Source: Pyrrhosoma nymphula | Lineage: Eukaryota > Arthropoda > Insecta > Odonata > Coenagrionidae | NCBI GenBank assembly: GCA_963573305.1 | Contig: OY754331.1 | Span: 12,744,868-12,808,867, forward strand | Length of the DNA: 64,000 nt | Reading direction: 5' to 3' | Position numbers and translations under genes: made by a program | Shown here: positions 34,925 through 46,229 of the stretch, one piece after another | How the letters are laid out: the number at the start of each line of letters is the position of its first letter | How positions within the stretch are numbered: the stretch's first letter is position 1 | Notes under the pieces: generated by a model | Seen by the model: the letters and a program-made list of their open reading frames with translations, nothing else | Told to the model about the DNA's origin: nothing | Databases searched by the model: none

Positions 34925-36855
34925 ATACATCTCATATAAAGGCAGGTGGCTTACTCTGCAGTCTTAAGTATATAATTTATGTGAAATGGTACACTTGTCT
35001 TTTAGTACACTGGCTATAAATAGGAAATGGAATATTTATGTTCATAGGATTAGCTAAAATAGTATTGAGTTATATTTTGTAGGAAACATTTCAAAGTAAA
35101 TGTGCAAATTTGACCAATCTGGAGTGTTGTCAATGAGTATTAGTTGAGGTAGTTGTAAAAATTAGAAAGTAAAGGAATTCCTTTAGTAAAAAAAACTAAG
35201 TAAGGTTACAGTACCAGATATGAATTCCTGCTAATGTTTTTAGCGCTTTCAGATTAGCTATACCGGAAATTAGTATTGGAAACACACCAGTACGGTTTGA
35301 GATCTAGAATAGTTGTAACAAGGAGTAGAGTATGAGCCTCTTCCGATATAGTTTTTGCAGATAAGTTTTCATAGGATGAATAGTTCTCGGGTTTCCATCC
35401 GGGTAATGGTGTTTAACTGCACCGAAATTTCAATGGTGTAGTCTGCCATCGTCTTAAGTTTCAAGTATTCAGGTTTTCATAGTTTCCATGTTTTCAGTTC
35501 ATCAATGTGCAGTAATGAACTGAAACCAAAGTACTTCGTTCTTCGTTTAGGAATCACCCCATGGTTTTACGGTTGGAATTATAGATAGCGGTAGTACATA
35601 TTTAAATAAAACATGCTTCGACGACTAAGGTATTTTCGCACCCTACGTTAGCCACGTGCAGTAAGTTGTAACAGCACTCCGGGGTGAATTGCACTATCAC
35701 ACATTCCAGATTCGAGCCAAGTCTAACGATGCTTAGCTTTGAGGGGAATCCCAAGTTTTCATCGTGCCAACCTAGACTAATACTTGTATGTCCTTGCCCT
35801 TGACTTATAGATGTATGTCATCTCTTTCCTATGCACAATCTTGCTGTAGTAAATTTTCTTCTTTCAAATGACGAGCCAAGTTTTGAAGATGGAATTACTT
35901 TTTAGAAAGTTATTTGGAAAATGTTTCATATATACCAACTTTAAATGTCCCCTAGTATAAGGTTTATTTATTTGATTTCGACATTATTTGTGAGTCATAA
36001 ATTTATGCTTGTACTGTCGCACATATTCCATCTCTACGCCAAAGGGCAGCATTTCCTTCGTTCTTTATGTGAAATGCATTGTTTCCAGCATTGAATACGC
36101 TACATGCGATAAAAGATAGTAGCCTATGACTCCCTGCCCCTCCTAAATATTTTGAGGGAATTTTTGCATCATTACAACTTTGTGTTTCTTAATCAGTACG
36201 ACTAGTTTTTTGCTTCGAAAGTGACACTATCCCATGTGAAAATTAAAAAATTGTAACTCTCAAGGGATAGCCAGGATTGAGAACAATATTGTTAAAATTG
36301 TGACACGAATATAAATATTTTCTTCGCGGTTATTAACTCACAAAATAGGGAAAAGAGGCTTCAATATTGTCATACTATCTCATCAAAATGACTCCTCTAA
36401 ACGTAAGCTGTTTTCACTATATGTGATAATGCAGCAGTTACTTCAGGATAGTATTGTACGCTTAAGTTATGTAGTATTGTTAGATTTTCGGTAAAAATGA
36501 CAGATAATTAATATTAATGATAAAAATTTGGGGAAGAATGCGATAAAATTGCTATATAGAGGTACGGAATATTGTACTAGAAATTAGTTGCAGTGGACTG
36601 TAGAATTGCGTTTAGCCACTCCAAAAACTTAAAAGAAATAATGAAGGAAAATTATGATTGAAATATGCCTGGAACGGCTGGATAATTATCTGGAACATTA
36701 TGATAAAAAACACTTCTGCAAGGATTCAGGAGGCTAGTATTTTAATCAGAGGCAAATATGAACAATCTTTACATATTTTATGCTTTAAGACTGCATTTAA
36801 AACTTCATGGGTGCATGATCTATGTTTTAGATCGAAGGCCGAAAGAACCAGCGAC
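34925..36855. other. AT-rich non-coding stretch
   Basis: No gene recognised apart from the single-arm repeat at 35374-35423. Confidence 0.45.
35374..35423 (+). repeat. Single arm of the 17.8-kb hairpin repeat
   Basis: GGATGAATAGTTCTCGGG, then TTTCCATCCGGGTAATGGTG and TTTAACTGCACC, matches the left arm plus loop of the hairpin at 17821-17917 at about 46 of 50 positions. No inverted second arm follows. This shows the motif is a dispersed repeat and not a one-off palindrome. Confidence 0.85.
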
Positions 36856-36859
36856 ATTC

Positions 36860-37182
36860 CACATCTACATACTACCCCGCAAACTGCCTCAATAGGCGTG
36901 TGGCGGGGGGTGTTAGGACACCAGCCATTTACATAAGAAAGGGAAACGCTATATTGAAATTACGCCTAGCATTTATTAAAGTCCCTTATTGTTCGGGGGA
37001 AAAACGAATTCCCATACCTATCCGTTCGGCAAAATATCTCTCTTAATTCAACGTTTCTGTCGGACCTGGAAATATAGTGGGGTTCTAATATGATGTTCTC
37101 CGTGTTGCTCTGAAAGATATCTATTCTCAATTGCTCAAGCAATCTAAGCCTAGCGCGCAGCCTCCTAGTCTCTAGCACTATA
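36860..37182 (-). pseudogene. CR1-like LINE 3' end, copy at 37 kb
   Basis: Minus strand 37178-36966 encodes the last 70 residues of a LINE protein: RRLRARLRLLEQLRIDIF, then EPHYISRSDRNVELREIF and TDRYGNSFFPRTIRDFNKC. The FFPRTIRDxN block is the usual C-terminus of CR1/L2-type ORF2. After the stop codon about 105 bases of 3' UTR follow (CTGGTGTCCTAACACCCCCC, GGCTTGCxGGGTA-like motif) to an ATGTAGATGTGG end. It is nearly identical to 50311-50620 in opposite orientation. 5'-truncated, so immobile. Confidence 0.85.
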
Positions 37183-37184
37183 TG

Positions 37185-37425
37185 TAAAAATCTAAAGATT
37201 TGGTTGAAATAAATAATGTAAATTTAAAAAACTGTTGCGTTCACGGTGAAGACAGTTGTATCCACAGTAAGGGATGCGCATATATATTTAATCAATCAAT
37301 TATATTTTTGACGTACAGAGGACACGTCCAATTGCGAATGTATGACAGACAAATATATTTTTCAATGGCGACCGACTTGGATGGAGGTAAGAAAAAACAG
37401 AGATAGTGGTAGCAAGCCTTTTATT
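37185..37425. other. Short non-coding stretch between LINE fragments
   Basis: No feature recognised; the 68-codon plus-strand frame at 37200-37406 matches nothing known. Confidence 0.35.
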
Positions 37426-37429
37426 TCCC

Positions 37430-37870
37430 GTAGAGAAGACAAAAGCCAAACGACCCGTAAAAGTTTACGACCGTCGCGTTTTCGATGTGGGGAAGACCTT
37501 TGATATCGTAGGCTGGAACGGAATGCTGACTATACTGAAAAAAATAGAAGTGGTCTACAAGCGCATGTAAACAATGTTTAGGACATTATGGCAGAGCTAT
37601 GTAAAGCTATGATCAAATATGCTGTTTCCACAGAATATAGAAATACGTATAAATAAATGAATGTGATGAGTGATTGTTCTGTTTGGAAGCGGAAGTAACC
37701 TATTCAAAAATATATTCCTTATGTGAGATAAAATCAGTATGCTGTTCTTTTCCGATGATGTTTCAATATTTCTTGGAGAAAAGTAGATTGTAGCATGCTC
37801 AACTCGATACTATTGTTGATAAAAAAACTAAATGCATCACAGAGAAATACAACAAATCCGTAAAAAAAAA
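37430..37870 (+). pseudogene. LINE reverse-transcriptase core remnant
   Basis: Plus-strand reading gives VFDVGKTFDIVGWNGMLTIL followed by KKIEVVYK, matching the reverse-transcriptase block with D-x2-K-x-FD-x-V-W-N-x3-L-x3-G. About 280 bases on, SDD in LFFSDDVSIFLGE (codons GAT GAT at 37753-37758) is the catalytic FxDD motif, followed by a degraded KKTKCITEKYNK-type stretch. Between the motifs the frame is broken by stops and the spacing is shorter than in intact elements, so there is an internal deletion. RTE or Jockey-like affinity is likely; the fragment is not functional. Confidence 0.6.
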
Positions 37871-37874
37871 CAAA

Positions 37875-38875
37875 ATTTGGCTTACATTAGTTCACAAAAT
37901 CATCATCTGGAAGAAGCAAATGATGTTTCCACATACATTAGAATTTTTAGCGTTAGAGAATGTGAAAGAAATGGTCGCAATACTTAGAAATAAGCAGGTA
38001 TTCACATCATAATTTTGGCATTTAGTAGTAGTTGTATGAAAATATGAGACCACAAGAGCAAAATGTATAAATGATGGAAGCTCTGAAATAATGGAAGGCA
38101 GAAGTTTGAAATATACCAAAAATGCGCCAACAATCAATACCAACCCAGCTCTCATTACTCGCTGCATGAATTCAGTTAAAACATCCGTTAAGTAGGTCCA
38201 TTGTACTTTGTAATAAAAATGAATTCTATGGATTATAAATTCAGTAAAACAAAAATAGTTATGAGCGGCGACAAAATAATTGAGCAGATAATATCGAAAT
38301 TTGCTTCCAATTTGTCGCAGACAATTATTTGTATGCAATAAATGTTATTCAGCTGGAAATATTATTTGTAATCCTATTTTTAATCCTGGAGTAATGTTTT
38401 GGTGTCTTGTGACTCGTGAGTTTCCTACTTACATTAGGTACATTAAGTTAAATACGTTATGATATGTCTATTCAGTTAATCGAGAAATCATGTAGCTACT
38501 CATTAAAATTTAAAAGACTCATTTTGAAGAATTAGTGTCATAAACGAAGGAACAGAATGAGGTATATCTACCAACAAAAAAATTCTATCAAATATTTGTT
38601 CTTTTTCTAATGGTTTAAGAATGAGTTACAGTTATACATCTATTGGTTACTAGCAATGGAAATAATAGGTAAACCGTAAGAGTAGCATGAGTCTCAAATT
38701 TTGTGAGCTCTTCTTCAATTCTTGCCTTTGAGCTAGATGTAAGGTGAGAATTCTTTGAATTTTTGCAATGAATTTTGAGGGATGGTAATGGTCTCCATTT
38801 CCACCCCTGAAAATAACAAAATCTTTTCGTCCACTGCGGAAATAAGTAAGAAACTAGCTCAAGAACCGGAGCTTA
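37875..38875. other. AT-rich non-coding stretch
   Basis: No gene recognised. A 148-codon minus-strand frame (37892-38338) has Phe/Tyr/Ile-rich, membrane-like composition with no recognised domain; AT-rich composition makes chance likely. Confidence 0.4.
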
Positions 38876-38879
38876 CAGG

Positions 38880-39074
38880 TTTATTTTTTTATTTTTTTGG
38901 GGTCTTGCATCGAGCGATATTAGGACTTAATAATCCTCTCTTCCACACAACTCGTTGGACGAACATACACAACCATGCACTGGGAGGTGAAAATTTCCTA
39001 CCCAGACGGGATTCGAACCCGCTACCGTTGGTTTGGCAGGCGAGGACTTAATCCCCCCGCCACCGAGACCGGCA
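38880..39074 (-). mobile_element. tRNA-derived SINE (family B), copy at 39 kb
   Basis: Minus strand begins GCCGGTCTCGGTGGCGGGGG, has intact box B GGTTCGAATCC near 39012, then a body with CACCTCCCAGTGCATGGTTG and TATGTTCGTCCAACGAG, and ends in an A/T-rich AAAAATAAAAAAATAAA tail. It is the best copy to define the family consensus together with 25641-25849. Confidence 0.85.
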
Positions 39075-39079
39075 TTGAC

Positions 39080-39680
39080 ATTCACTTAGAATAAATCTAC
39101 AACGAAGTGAAAGCAAATATAACAAAGAAGATTTCCGGATTATATTTCCTTTTTCTGCTAGGTTCTTGTGCTAAATCTTTCTTTAGGTACTGGAATTTTC
39201 GGCATAACAGTAGAGGTTGAATGAAGTATAATAATTCCTTCATCCGTCGCACCATCGACTTTTGCCAAAAAATATTAGGACTATAATTCTTCAAAAACTC
39301 GCCGCGATTACTTATTTTCCAAATTACTTTCCCCTATCAATTTTTTTCAGTGTCATAACATCGTTTGCCGCAAAACGTTGGGGTATCTCGCATGCTAGAA
39401 TGAAAATGTGGATGAACGCTAGAGAGCGTGATCGACGGAGGTAAAATTACTTTACTACCCTACATCATCCTGACGACTTCCACTTCACTTCCTAGTAACT
39501 ACGTGTTTGTGTTCAACAGTGTGTGTCTCGTCTTAGTTCGGAAGGAATCAGGAAGTAATCATACTGCATGTCTTCACTCGGATCGCATTCACGCGCTGGT
39601 GGAACGAAATTTCCATTCGTATCCCTTTGCACTCTCCCGCGTCCCTTTCCTCGTTCTCTCGTGCTTGTTCCCCGGATACC
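39080..39680. other. Non-coding stretch
   Basis: No gene recognised. Confidence 0.4.
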
Positions 39681-39689
39681 TCGGTACAG

Positions 39690-40085
39690 TTTAAGGGAGG
39701 TTGTTGCGGGGCGGGGTGAATGTTCTTGCCAGGGAGGGAGGGAGGAGGACGGGAAGTGTTGGAGGCACCGGGGGCGCTATTTCAGGCGGGGAATGTCGTT
39801 AAGGAGGGGTGTGGAGAAGCGGGCGAAAGGGGAGGAGGGAGAGAGAGAAGTTGGCCCCTCGGGTGGTTTCCGGATGAGCTAAGGCGGCGGATTTTGAAGT
39901 CCCCGGAGGAGAAAGGCGCAAAGCGGGGAGGGAGAAGGAGTCTTGAAGGCGGAGGGTGGAGAGAGTGAGAGGGAGAAAGAGGGAAAGGGAGGGGGATGAC
40001 GAGGGGGGTAGGTGGGGGGGGGCGGGATCTTTGGGTGTTGGTGAGGTAGTAGAGCGCGAGCGAGATGCGAGAATCTTATGGCTGG
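39690..40085 (+). repeat. Purine-rich GC island
   Basis: G/A-rich plus strand with repeated GGGAGG and moderate CpG. Overlapping Gly/Arg/Glu-rich frames are artefacts of composition. Confidence 0.55.
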
Positions 40086-40359
40086 CGCGATACTACTTCC
40101 TTCGATACCAGTATTTTACACGGCGATATTACGATACTTCCGATCCGATACTTATAAAGTGCAAACATGAATTTTACACCAGCGGTGAGCATTTATTTTA
40201 AGAAATTCTTGTATTTTATGAGAGTGTTTACACGTACACGAAATATTTACAGTGAATAACTTGCGCAAAAATAACATTACCTATGTTAAATTATGAAAGA
40301 TTATATGAACTTCATCTAATATTCGCACGGAGAGTGTTACTCAACGGGTGAGATTCATG

Positions 40360-40690
40360 GGCCATTGGAAAAGAATGTATTCATAGAAAACATCTGGTTT
40401 TGGAGAAGAATGATGATGATCAAATTCCAAGATTGGATGAGAAACGAATGAGTTTAGAGAGGTGCATTGGGAGAATAAAAAACCCATTATTATTAAAATT
40501 CAAGTAAGGAGAATCCAAAAGGTTTGGCGATGCCCTAATATAGATTTGATTTATTAAATAAATACGTTATTCTAGGATTTATTAAAGGGGTGATTTAAAG
40601 AGGGAAACCAAGAGATGAATATGTAGGCCAAATGAAGAGGGACTTAAAAAAAGGACAATCATCGGAATGTAAAACCAAACTAATGCCATG
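40360..40690 (+). pseudogene. LINE ORF2 C-terminal remnant
   Basis: At about 40575-40690 the plus strand reads FIKGVI, then RGKPRDEYVGQMKRDLKKGQ. This fits the terminal block of RTE/R4-like reverse-transcriptase proteins (G-K-x-x-R-G-R-P-R-x-x-Y-x-x-Q-x-K-x-D). Preceding bases hold fragments of the R-x2-W-IGH-x3 region in other frames. The element is frameshifted and truncated at both ends. Confidence 0.5.
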
Positions 40691-41365
40691 GAGTAATAAT
40701 GATGCTCCGGATTACCAATTTTGGAATTGAAACTCTGGTAGAGATACACTCAGATTTACATTCACTTCCAACGAGCCCCCCATTCGCAAATGCGTAACAA
40801 TGTTTACGCTGCCAACACCGTAGAGTCCTACGATGCCTTAAAAAAACCCCGACCGACAGATTTATTTTGAGAAACATTAAGGCAACAAACGAGTGTCGTA
40901 CTTGATAGACCGCAATGGCAGATGACTGTTCGTTTCCATTTATCCTCCAGTAATTGGCTATTAGTATTCGGGTTATCCATGGTGGATCCGTAGTTTGCGA
41001 ATCAGTCGGAAACTCTCCACACACACTTGAAGCTTCAAAATTCCAATGCATGCGTCGGTACATAGAAGTTGCCACGAGAAAAAATCCTCCTGGACAGGAA
41101 ACCGAGCTAAGGACCTTTGGCTAGCCTGACCAATACTTAGGATACTACTATGTAAACACTACTTTATGTAGGAACTCTTGGAGTATTCAGGGGAACTATT
41201 AGATGTTATGCCCTTGCGGCCAATCACGGACAGAAATGAAAAGAGGTCTTCAAAGAAGCGTCAACCCGTGAGTGTTAGTCCTATAACAGCACATATGCCG
41301 TACTTAGCAATTTGTATGAAGATTTGGAGGATTGATACATGAAATCTAGATCCCTTGAATCTTCC
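40691..41365. other. Non-coding stretch
   Basis: No gene recognised. A 131-codon minus-strand frame (40680-41075) is not low-complexity and includes ILIANYWRINGNEQ, but I recognise no family. Confidence 0.35.
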
Positions 41366-41389
41366 AAAGTAGCGAGGAGGGTTATGGAA

Positions 41390-41500
41390 CTTGAGTAGCG
41401 TAGTGATCTACGCTTTAGTCCGGCAAGCCGAAGACCCGCAGTTCGTTTCCTGGGCCGTGGTGGAAATTTTCTCTAGGTAATTTGTATGTTTTTTCATCGC
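41390..41500 (+). mobile_element. Possible tRNA-derived SINE head
   Basis: GAGTAGCGTAGTGATCTACG resembles box A, and CGCAGTTCGTTTCCTGGGCC resembles a degenerate box B at a tRNA-like distance. No second copy was found and no tail is evident. Confidence 0.4.
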
Positions 41501-41734
41501 AATTGTTCGTCAAATAAGGGAAATTATTGCATTCGTTGGTGTTTTCTGAAACATCAGATCGGCCGATGCTATGAGTATTAAACATCGGAATCGGTTGGCA
41601 TGCATCGAGTCAGTCCCACGGAGAGTAGTCTCGCGACGGCGGCGGGGAGTGTTCGAGAAGGGCTGGGTCGAAGGGCTTGGCAGGTTGGGGAGACGCGAAG
41701 CATACGTCTGACCTTAATTTATGCATGCTTCCTA

Positions 41735-41870
41735 GTGCTTCTTCCACTCCTTCTCCCTCTCCCCCCGCTATCCCCTCTCCCTGCTCCTCTGCCCCTCCCT
41801 CCCTTACCCTCTCCCCCCCCTGCGTCCCCCGCCCGCTCACCCTAGTTCTAAGGGGTTCTCCCCTCTCGGT
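41735..41870 (-). repeat. Pyrimidine-rich (C/T) tract
   Basis: Plus strand is almost pure C/T with runs of C (CTCTCCCCCCCCTGCG near 41811). It is the mirror orientation of the G/A islands. Confidence 0.6.
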
Positions 41871-41879
41871 TTGCTGATC

Positions 41880-42300
41880 CTGTTCTTTTCACTTTTACAC
41901 TCGTTCCCTCTTGTTCCCGTCGTCTTTAAAAACAGTCCATAAATCCTTCGATTCATAATCTCCTCTCAAGCGTACAAAACGTTGTGGCAGCTGCGTTGGT
42001 GTATCGACGGCTAGGATCCTGCGTCCCTTTTTCCATTTTGTGCATATTTGAGGGTATTTACGCACTTATTAAGTCTAAATTACTCCCTGTGGAGTTAATC
42101 GTGAGGAATTGTTACAATTGTAATTGCGTCTATTTTGTAAATAGTTCGGAAAGGGATAGTACAATCAAAGCACATCCTTTCCTCACTTGCTATTTCCACT
42201 TTGATTCCAAAATTAATTTGAGCTACTGACAACTTTATTAATAAACTGAGCTAATATTTTAATTTTAGTAAGTTTCTTTTGGATTTCTGCGATTAAACTA
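41880..42300. other. Non-coding stretch
   Basis: No gene recognised. Confidence 0.4.
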
Positions 42301-42304
42301 AACT

Positions 42305-42760
42305 TTTTTAGCAACAGTTTTGCCGTGTTATTCTGCCGACTTCGTCAGGCATTCTATATATCAACAATGAAAAATAAATAAACTTAAGTGGTTATTATGT
42401 AAAGCATGATTAATTGATCCTTTAGTTTTTCAAAAGTCTTTCCACGTATAAGGAAGTTTGTAGCCATCTTGTCTGTTTAGGTTGTTAGGTCTTTTTTCTA
42501 TTTCAATGGATTCCCTGATGATCCGTGGATAGTAGCTAATTTCTTTACATAAAACGTTCGCCCTTTTGATGTCAATACTGTGACCTTCTAAACGTGTGTG
42601 CTCAGCCACAGCAGAGTGATACCAATCTTTCTTCTGAATAGCCCGTTCGTGTTCCTTCAGTCTGAATCCTATGGCTCTCTTTGCCTAGCCAACATGTGAT
42701 TAAATTTTATTTGTTACTCTTTGAATGTGTAAATGTGTATTTACTTCTCTTCTTCCTTGT
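42305..42760 (-). pseudogene. Penelope-like element: GIY-YIG endonuclease domain and 3' end
   Basis: Penelope-like elements encode a reverse transcriptase followed by a GIY-YIG endonuclease. On the minus strand, from about 42745 to 42440, one frame reads HVG*AKRAIGFRLKEHERAI, then SAVAEHTRLEGHSIDI, later REISYYPRIIRESIEIEK-like sequence and NNLNRQDGYKLPYTW. This matches the GIY-YIG domain (R-x3-R-L-x-EH near the start, AEH-x5-GH in the middle, R-x2-RE-x-IEI, then N-x-N-x2-DGY at the end). Only one internal stop interrupts this part. About 100 bases after it, GCCTGACGAAGTCGGC at 42350-42335 is the PLE end motif. No reverse-transcriptase part was recognised upstream. Confidence 0.85.
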
Positions 42761-43126
42761 CTGACACTCCTTACCAGTCAAGGTATATAAGTAGTGTGTT
42801 GTTCTGAGTTCATACCTGAGTTTACAGCCGAAAATTCCTTGACCTCGAATCCAATGGGAGACGTAGTATGCTGTCTTTCAAACGACGTGTGATTTTTCTG
42901 TACCAAATCGAAATATTCAAGCTCCTTTAGAACCAATTTCAAGTTAAAAGTGGCGTTTACTCTCGGAAGGAGGAGGTATTGGTGTGATTTAAAGAAAAAC
43001 CTTGTTGCAGCCAAGTATTTGAAGGACTCGTTGAATAATAATTATGTGAGTATAATTATATGGATGTAAATTTATTGGCATTTATCAAGCCTGTAAAAAG
43101 TGTACAAATTAGGTTTTATTTTTCTG

Positions 43127-45557
43127 TATTAGGATTAAAAAAATACGAGACAATGAAAAATCAAAATTCCTTCAGGAGCTTTCCGAAGAAGAATATGATC
43201 ATCTGAAGCAAGTACCAGCACCATAGGTGGAGAGTGAATATTCAGACGGCGAAGACGGTGATAGTAAGGAGTGACCACGATAGTGACACGGAAAAGAAAG
43301 CAAGCCAATCTTCTGAATATGATCTGACCACCGGGGATGAAGGATTCCACACGGGAAAAGATAAGGTGACGAAGTGGTCGATGTTCCTTCTTTGCAAGAA
43401 AACTGGAAAAATTCCAGCTAAAAATATAGTTAAAAATTTCCCCCGGGGCCAATGTTTCCTTGATTTCCACAGAACGTGATGCTTTCCATCAATTCATCAC
43501 TATTTAAATGATTGACCAACGAATCATCAAAGAAAGTCGTTAAAAAATGGCACGTGATTGCCATCCAACAACGCGTGATGAAATGTGTGCCTGCCTTTGA
43601 CTTCTAATTCTATTCGGCGTCAAATGGGAAAATCATGCCAATGTTATTGATTTATGAGAAAGAGATAGAACTGGAATAATGCTAAGTAGAGCTGCAAGGA
43701 TTCATCTTAGATTTTTATTCCTCCTAAAATGTTTAAGATTTGATGATAAGACGACGCACGAAGGCAGGAAAAAAATGATAAGTTAGCTCTCATTCGAAAA
43801 TATTTTAAGTAATTTATTCTCAACTGCAAAAAGGTGTATACTCATTGTATTTATGTAACTGTTGACGAAACGTTAGAGCCATTTCGCGGGAAATGCTTTT
43901 TTGTCCAATATATGCTAAGTAAAACCGCTAAATATGGCATACAAATATTTGCATTTTATGATTCTAAGTCATTTTAAACAAATAACATGGAGTTATATTA
44001 AGGAAAGCAGCCAGAGGGTCCATTCTGCTTATCAAATTCTCCCTCAGACATAGTGAACAGATTAGTCGATCCCATTATAGGCGGCAATCGGAATCTAACC
44101 ATTGATAATTAGTACATAAGTATTCCCCTTGCACAGTCGTTATTGAGGAAAAAAATAACATGTCTCGGCACCCTGAGGAAAAATAAAACAGAAATTCTTT
44201 CAGAGTACTTGCCCAATTGAAATAATGAAAAAAGGTCTTCAATGTTTGGTTTCCAAAAAAATATGACTTTACTGTCTTATTGTACTAAAAATAAATCAAT
44301 CTTGCCCCTTGCTCCACACTCCGTGATGATTAATCTGTAGACCAAGCATCTGGTAAACCACAGAGGATTTTGGAATACAATAAAACCAAAGGAGGAGTTG
44401 ACACAGTAGATCAAAATTGTTCCACATACACATGTGCTTGAATTACCAGGAGATGGCCGTCGGTAGTCTTCTATTCACTGGTAAATGTGGCTGGGATATA
44501 TTCGCAGGTGTTGTTCTTTATCGTCAGCAAAGATGCCTCAGCTAAAAGAATAATATTTTTTACACAACTGTCACTTCAGCTTATGCAGGATCACCTTCTC
44601 ATGAGGACTACAATTCAGTCTCTCCCACGGGATATTCGATTGATTCTAAAAAATTATTTACATATTGAAGGTGGAATCCCAAAAAACTAACCTTAAAAAA
44701 AAGAGGATGCTGTGTAGTATATGGCAGGGAAAAACATATACATACAACCATCAAAAGCTCTCAGTGCCACAGTTTCATTAGCAGAAGCCATGCGCAAATG
44801 GTAGTGAAGTACCGCGATTGTGATAATACTGAGGGAGAGATCCGATTGAATGCGAGGAATAAGATTTTTACGGATACATCTTAATATTTGACTGCGATTA
44901 GGATTAATACCTTTTTTTGATAATATGACCATTGCTGTGTGATTATAAATGAATGTGAACTGTGAAGGTGTACACAACTTAAGGCACGATTTATTTTCTC
45001 GAAGATTTCAAGATTTTCATAAATACTAGATTATGTTAATATTAAATTTATTTAGCTATTTTATACACCTTAAATAAATAGTGTAAATAGATATAAATCT
45101 GTATATGCATTTTTGTTATGTTTTGTGTCATTTTTATCCTGAAGCCTAAGTCAGTAGTGTGTTCAAAATTGTTTGTGAAAAAAATGGATAGCTTGCATGC
45201 TTGTTATTTGTGACTGGTGTTACGCATAACCCCAAAATGATGCCAATTGAATTAAGTCAGTGGGTTGTACATTGTAATATTTTGGTGCATATTGCAAAAG
45301 GGAAGTAATACCTACGTACATATATGGATTTTCGTCTTGTTAGTTTCGAGATAAGATTTCCAAATGTTTAAACGTGATTTATTTGACTTGTAATTAAAAA
45401 CATAGTAAATAATAAATGAAGTCAATCGATTTTCAAAGCTTAAAATATTGTTTGATTGCTAAAAGTAAAAACATTATGGAGATTACCTGATTTGAGGAAA
45501 ATATTTACAAAATAACCACAGCGCGGCTGCCATGGGGCGCGACTGCTCGAGGGTTAA
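43127..45557 (+). pseudogene. piggyBac-family transposase pseudogene and right end
   Basis: piggyBac transposases cut and paste DNA at TTAA sites using three aspartates. Here an acidic N-terminus (SEYDLTTGDEGFHTGKDKVT in 43234-43479) leads to the GKD-x-TKW block. The first catalytic Asp lies in VTVDETLEPFRGK (43864), the second in LTIDN (44104, followed by TAG where Trp is usual), the third in GGVDTVDQ (44400). Further marks are GKQPEGPF-like, NRNLTIDN and GTLRKNK words, and VNVAGIYSQVLFF. A C-terminal Cys/His-rich remnant lies at about 44702-44800. The Asp codons sit in two different frames and several stops are present, so it is dead. A right end finishing GAGGGTTAA at 45557 fits the family terminus. 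Confidence 0.9.
45518..45557 (-). repeat. Probable piggyBac right terminal sequence
   Basis: Read inward from the right it begins TTAACCCTCGAGCAGTCGCG, and continues CCCCATGGCAGCCGCGCTGT. TTAA followed by CCCT is the usual piggyBac target plus terminus. It is GC-rich in a very AT-rich context. The matching left end was not found; it may be deleted or diverged. Confidence 0.6.
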
Positions 45558-45559
45558 GA

Positions 45560-45835
45560 CAAAGTCGGAAAATTCTACTATTCATAACTTGTGTCCGCAT
45601 CTCCAATTCATGCCACAATATTGTAACAAAGCGGCTGGTATACTGTTTTTTAAGTGTGATGTGTCAAATGATTCCTAGGGTAAACCTAGCCCTGAATAAG
45701 ATCCATTTTAATTTACAAACCCATTAAGGAGTTTCTTGCTCAATTAGTCAGCCTAAAACGCCTGCGACAATGAGGCTTTCCCTCCCTTAGTTTGGTCCCA
45801 ACACTTTGAGCACTCATCACCAGCCATCCGACTTT
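45560..45835. other. Non-coding stretch
   Basis: Nothing recognised. Confidence 0.35.
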
Positions 45836-45839
45836 AACG

Positions 45840-46225
45840 CTTTCCCATGGAGTCTTCCCTTCCCAGGTGGGAGAGGGATGAAGAGGAGCAGAGGGATTAC
45901 GGTGGAAGGAAGAGGAGCAGAGGGTGCGGCGTTGTGTGAGGAGGTGCGGGAGACGTGCCTCAAAAAGCTCGAGTCATGCTGAGGTCGCTTCCAGGTTGTT
46001 TTCCCATCCCTCTCCCGAGGAGACTTTACAATGTTGGAAACACGGTCGGGCAGAAAAGGTGCGGGAGTTGGTTTGAGGTGAGGAGTGTAGATGGGAGCGT
46101 CCCTATGCCGAGGTGCGGCGTGGAGGAGAAGTGGCGGCACCCACGCTGGGTGCGGTGCCTAAATAGGAGCGGGCGATGGGAGAGGGGCGCAGTAAGAGAG
46201 TCCTTTCAAGCCAAAGTAAAGCTGA
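45840..46225 (+). repeat. Purine/GC-rich island
   Basis: G/A-rich plus strand with raised CpG content (46000-46190). Frames on both strands are low-complexity. Confidence 0.5.
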
Positions 46226-46229
46226 ATGG

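Noticed and set aside
37892..38338. 148-codon minus-strand frame with membrane-like composition
   Set aside because: AT-rich DNA commonly encodes Phe/Ile/Tyr-rich hydrophobic frames by chance; there are no supporting signals.
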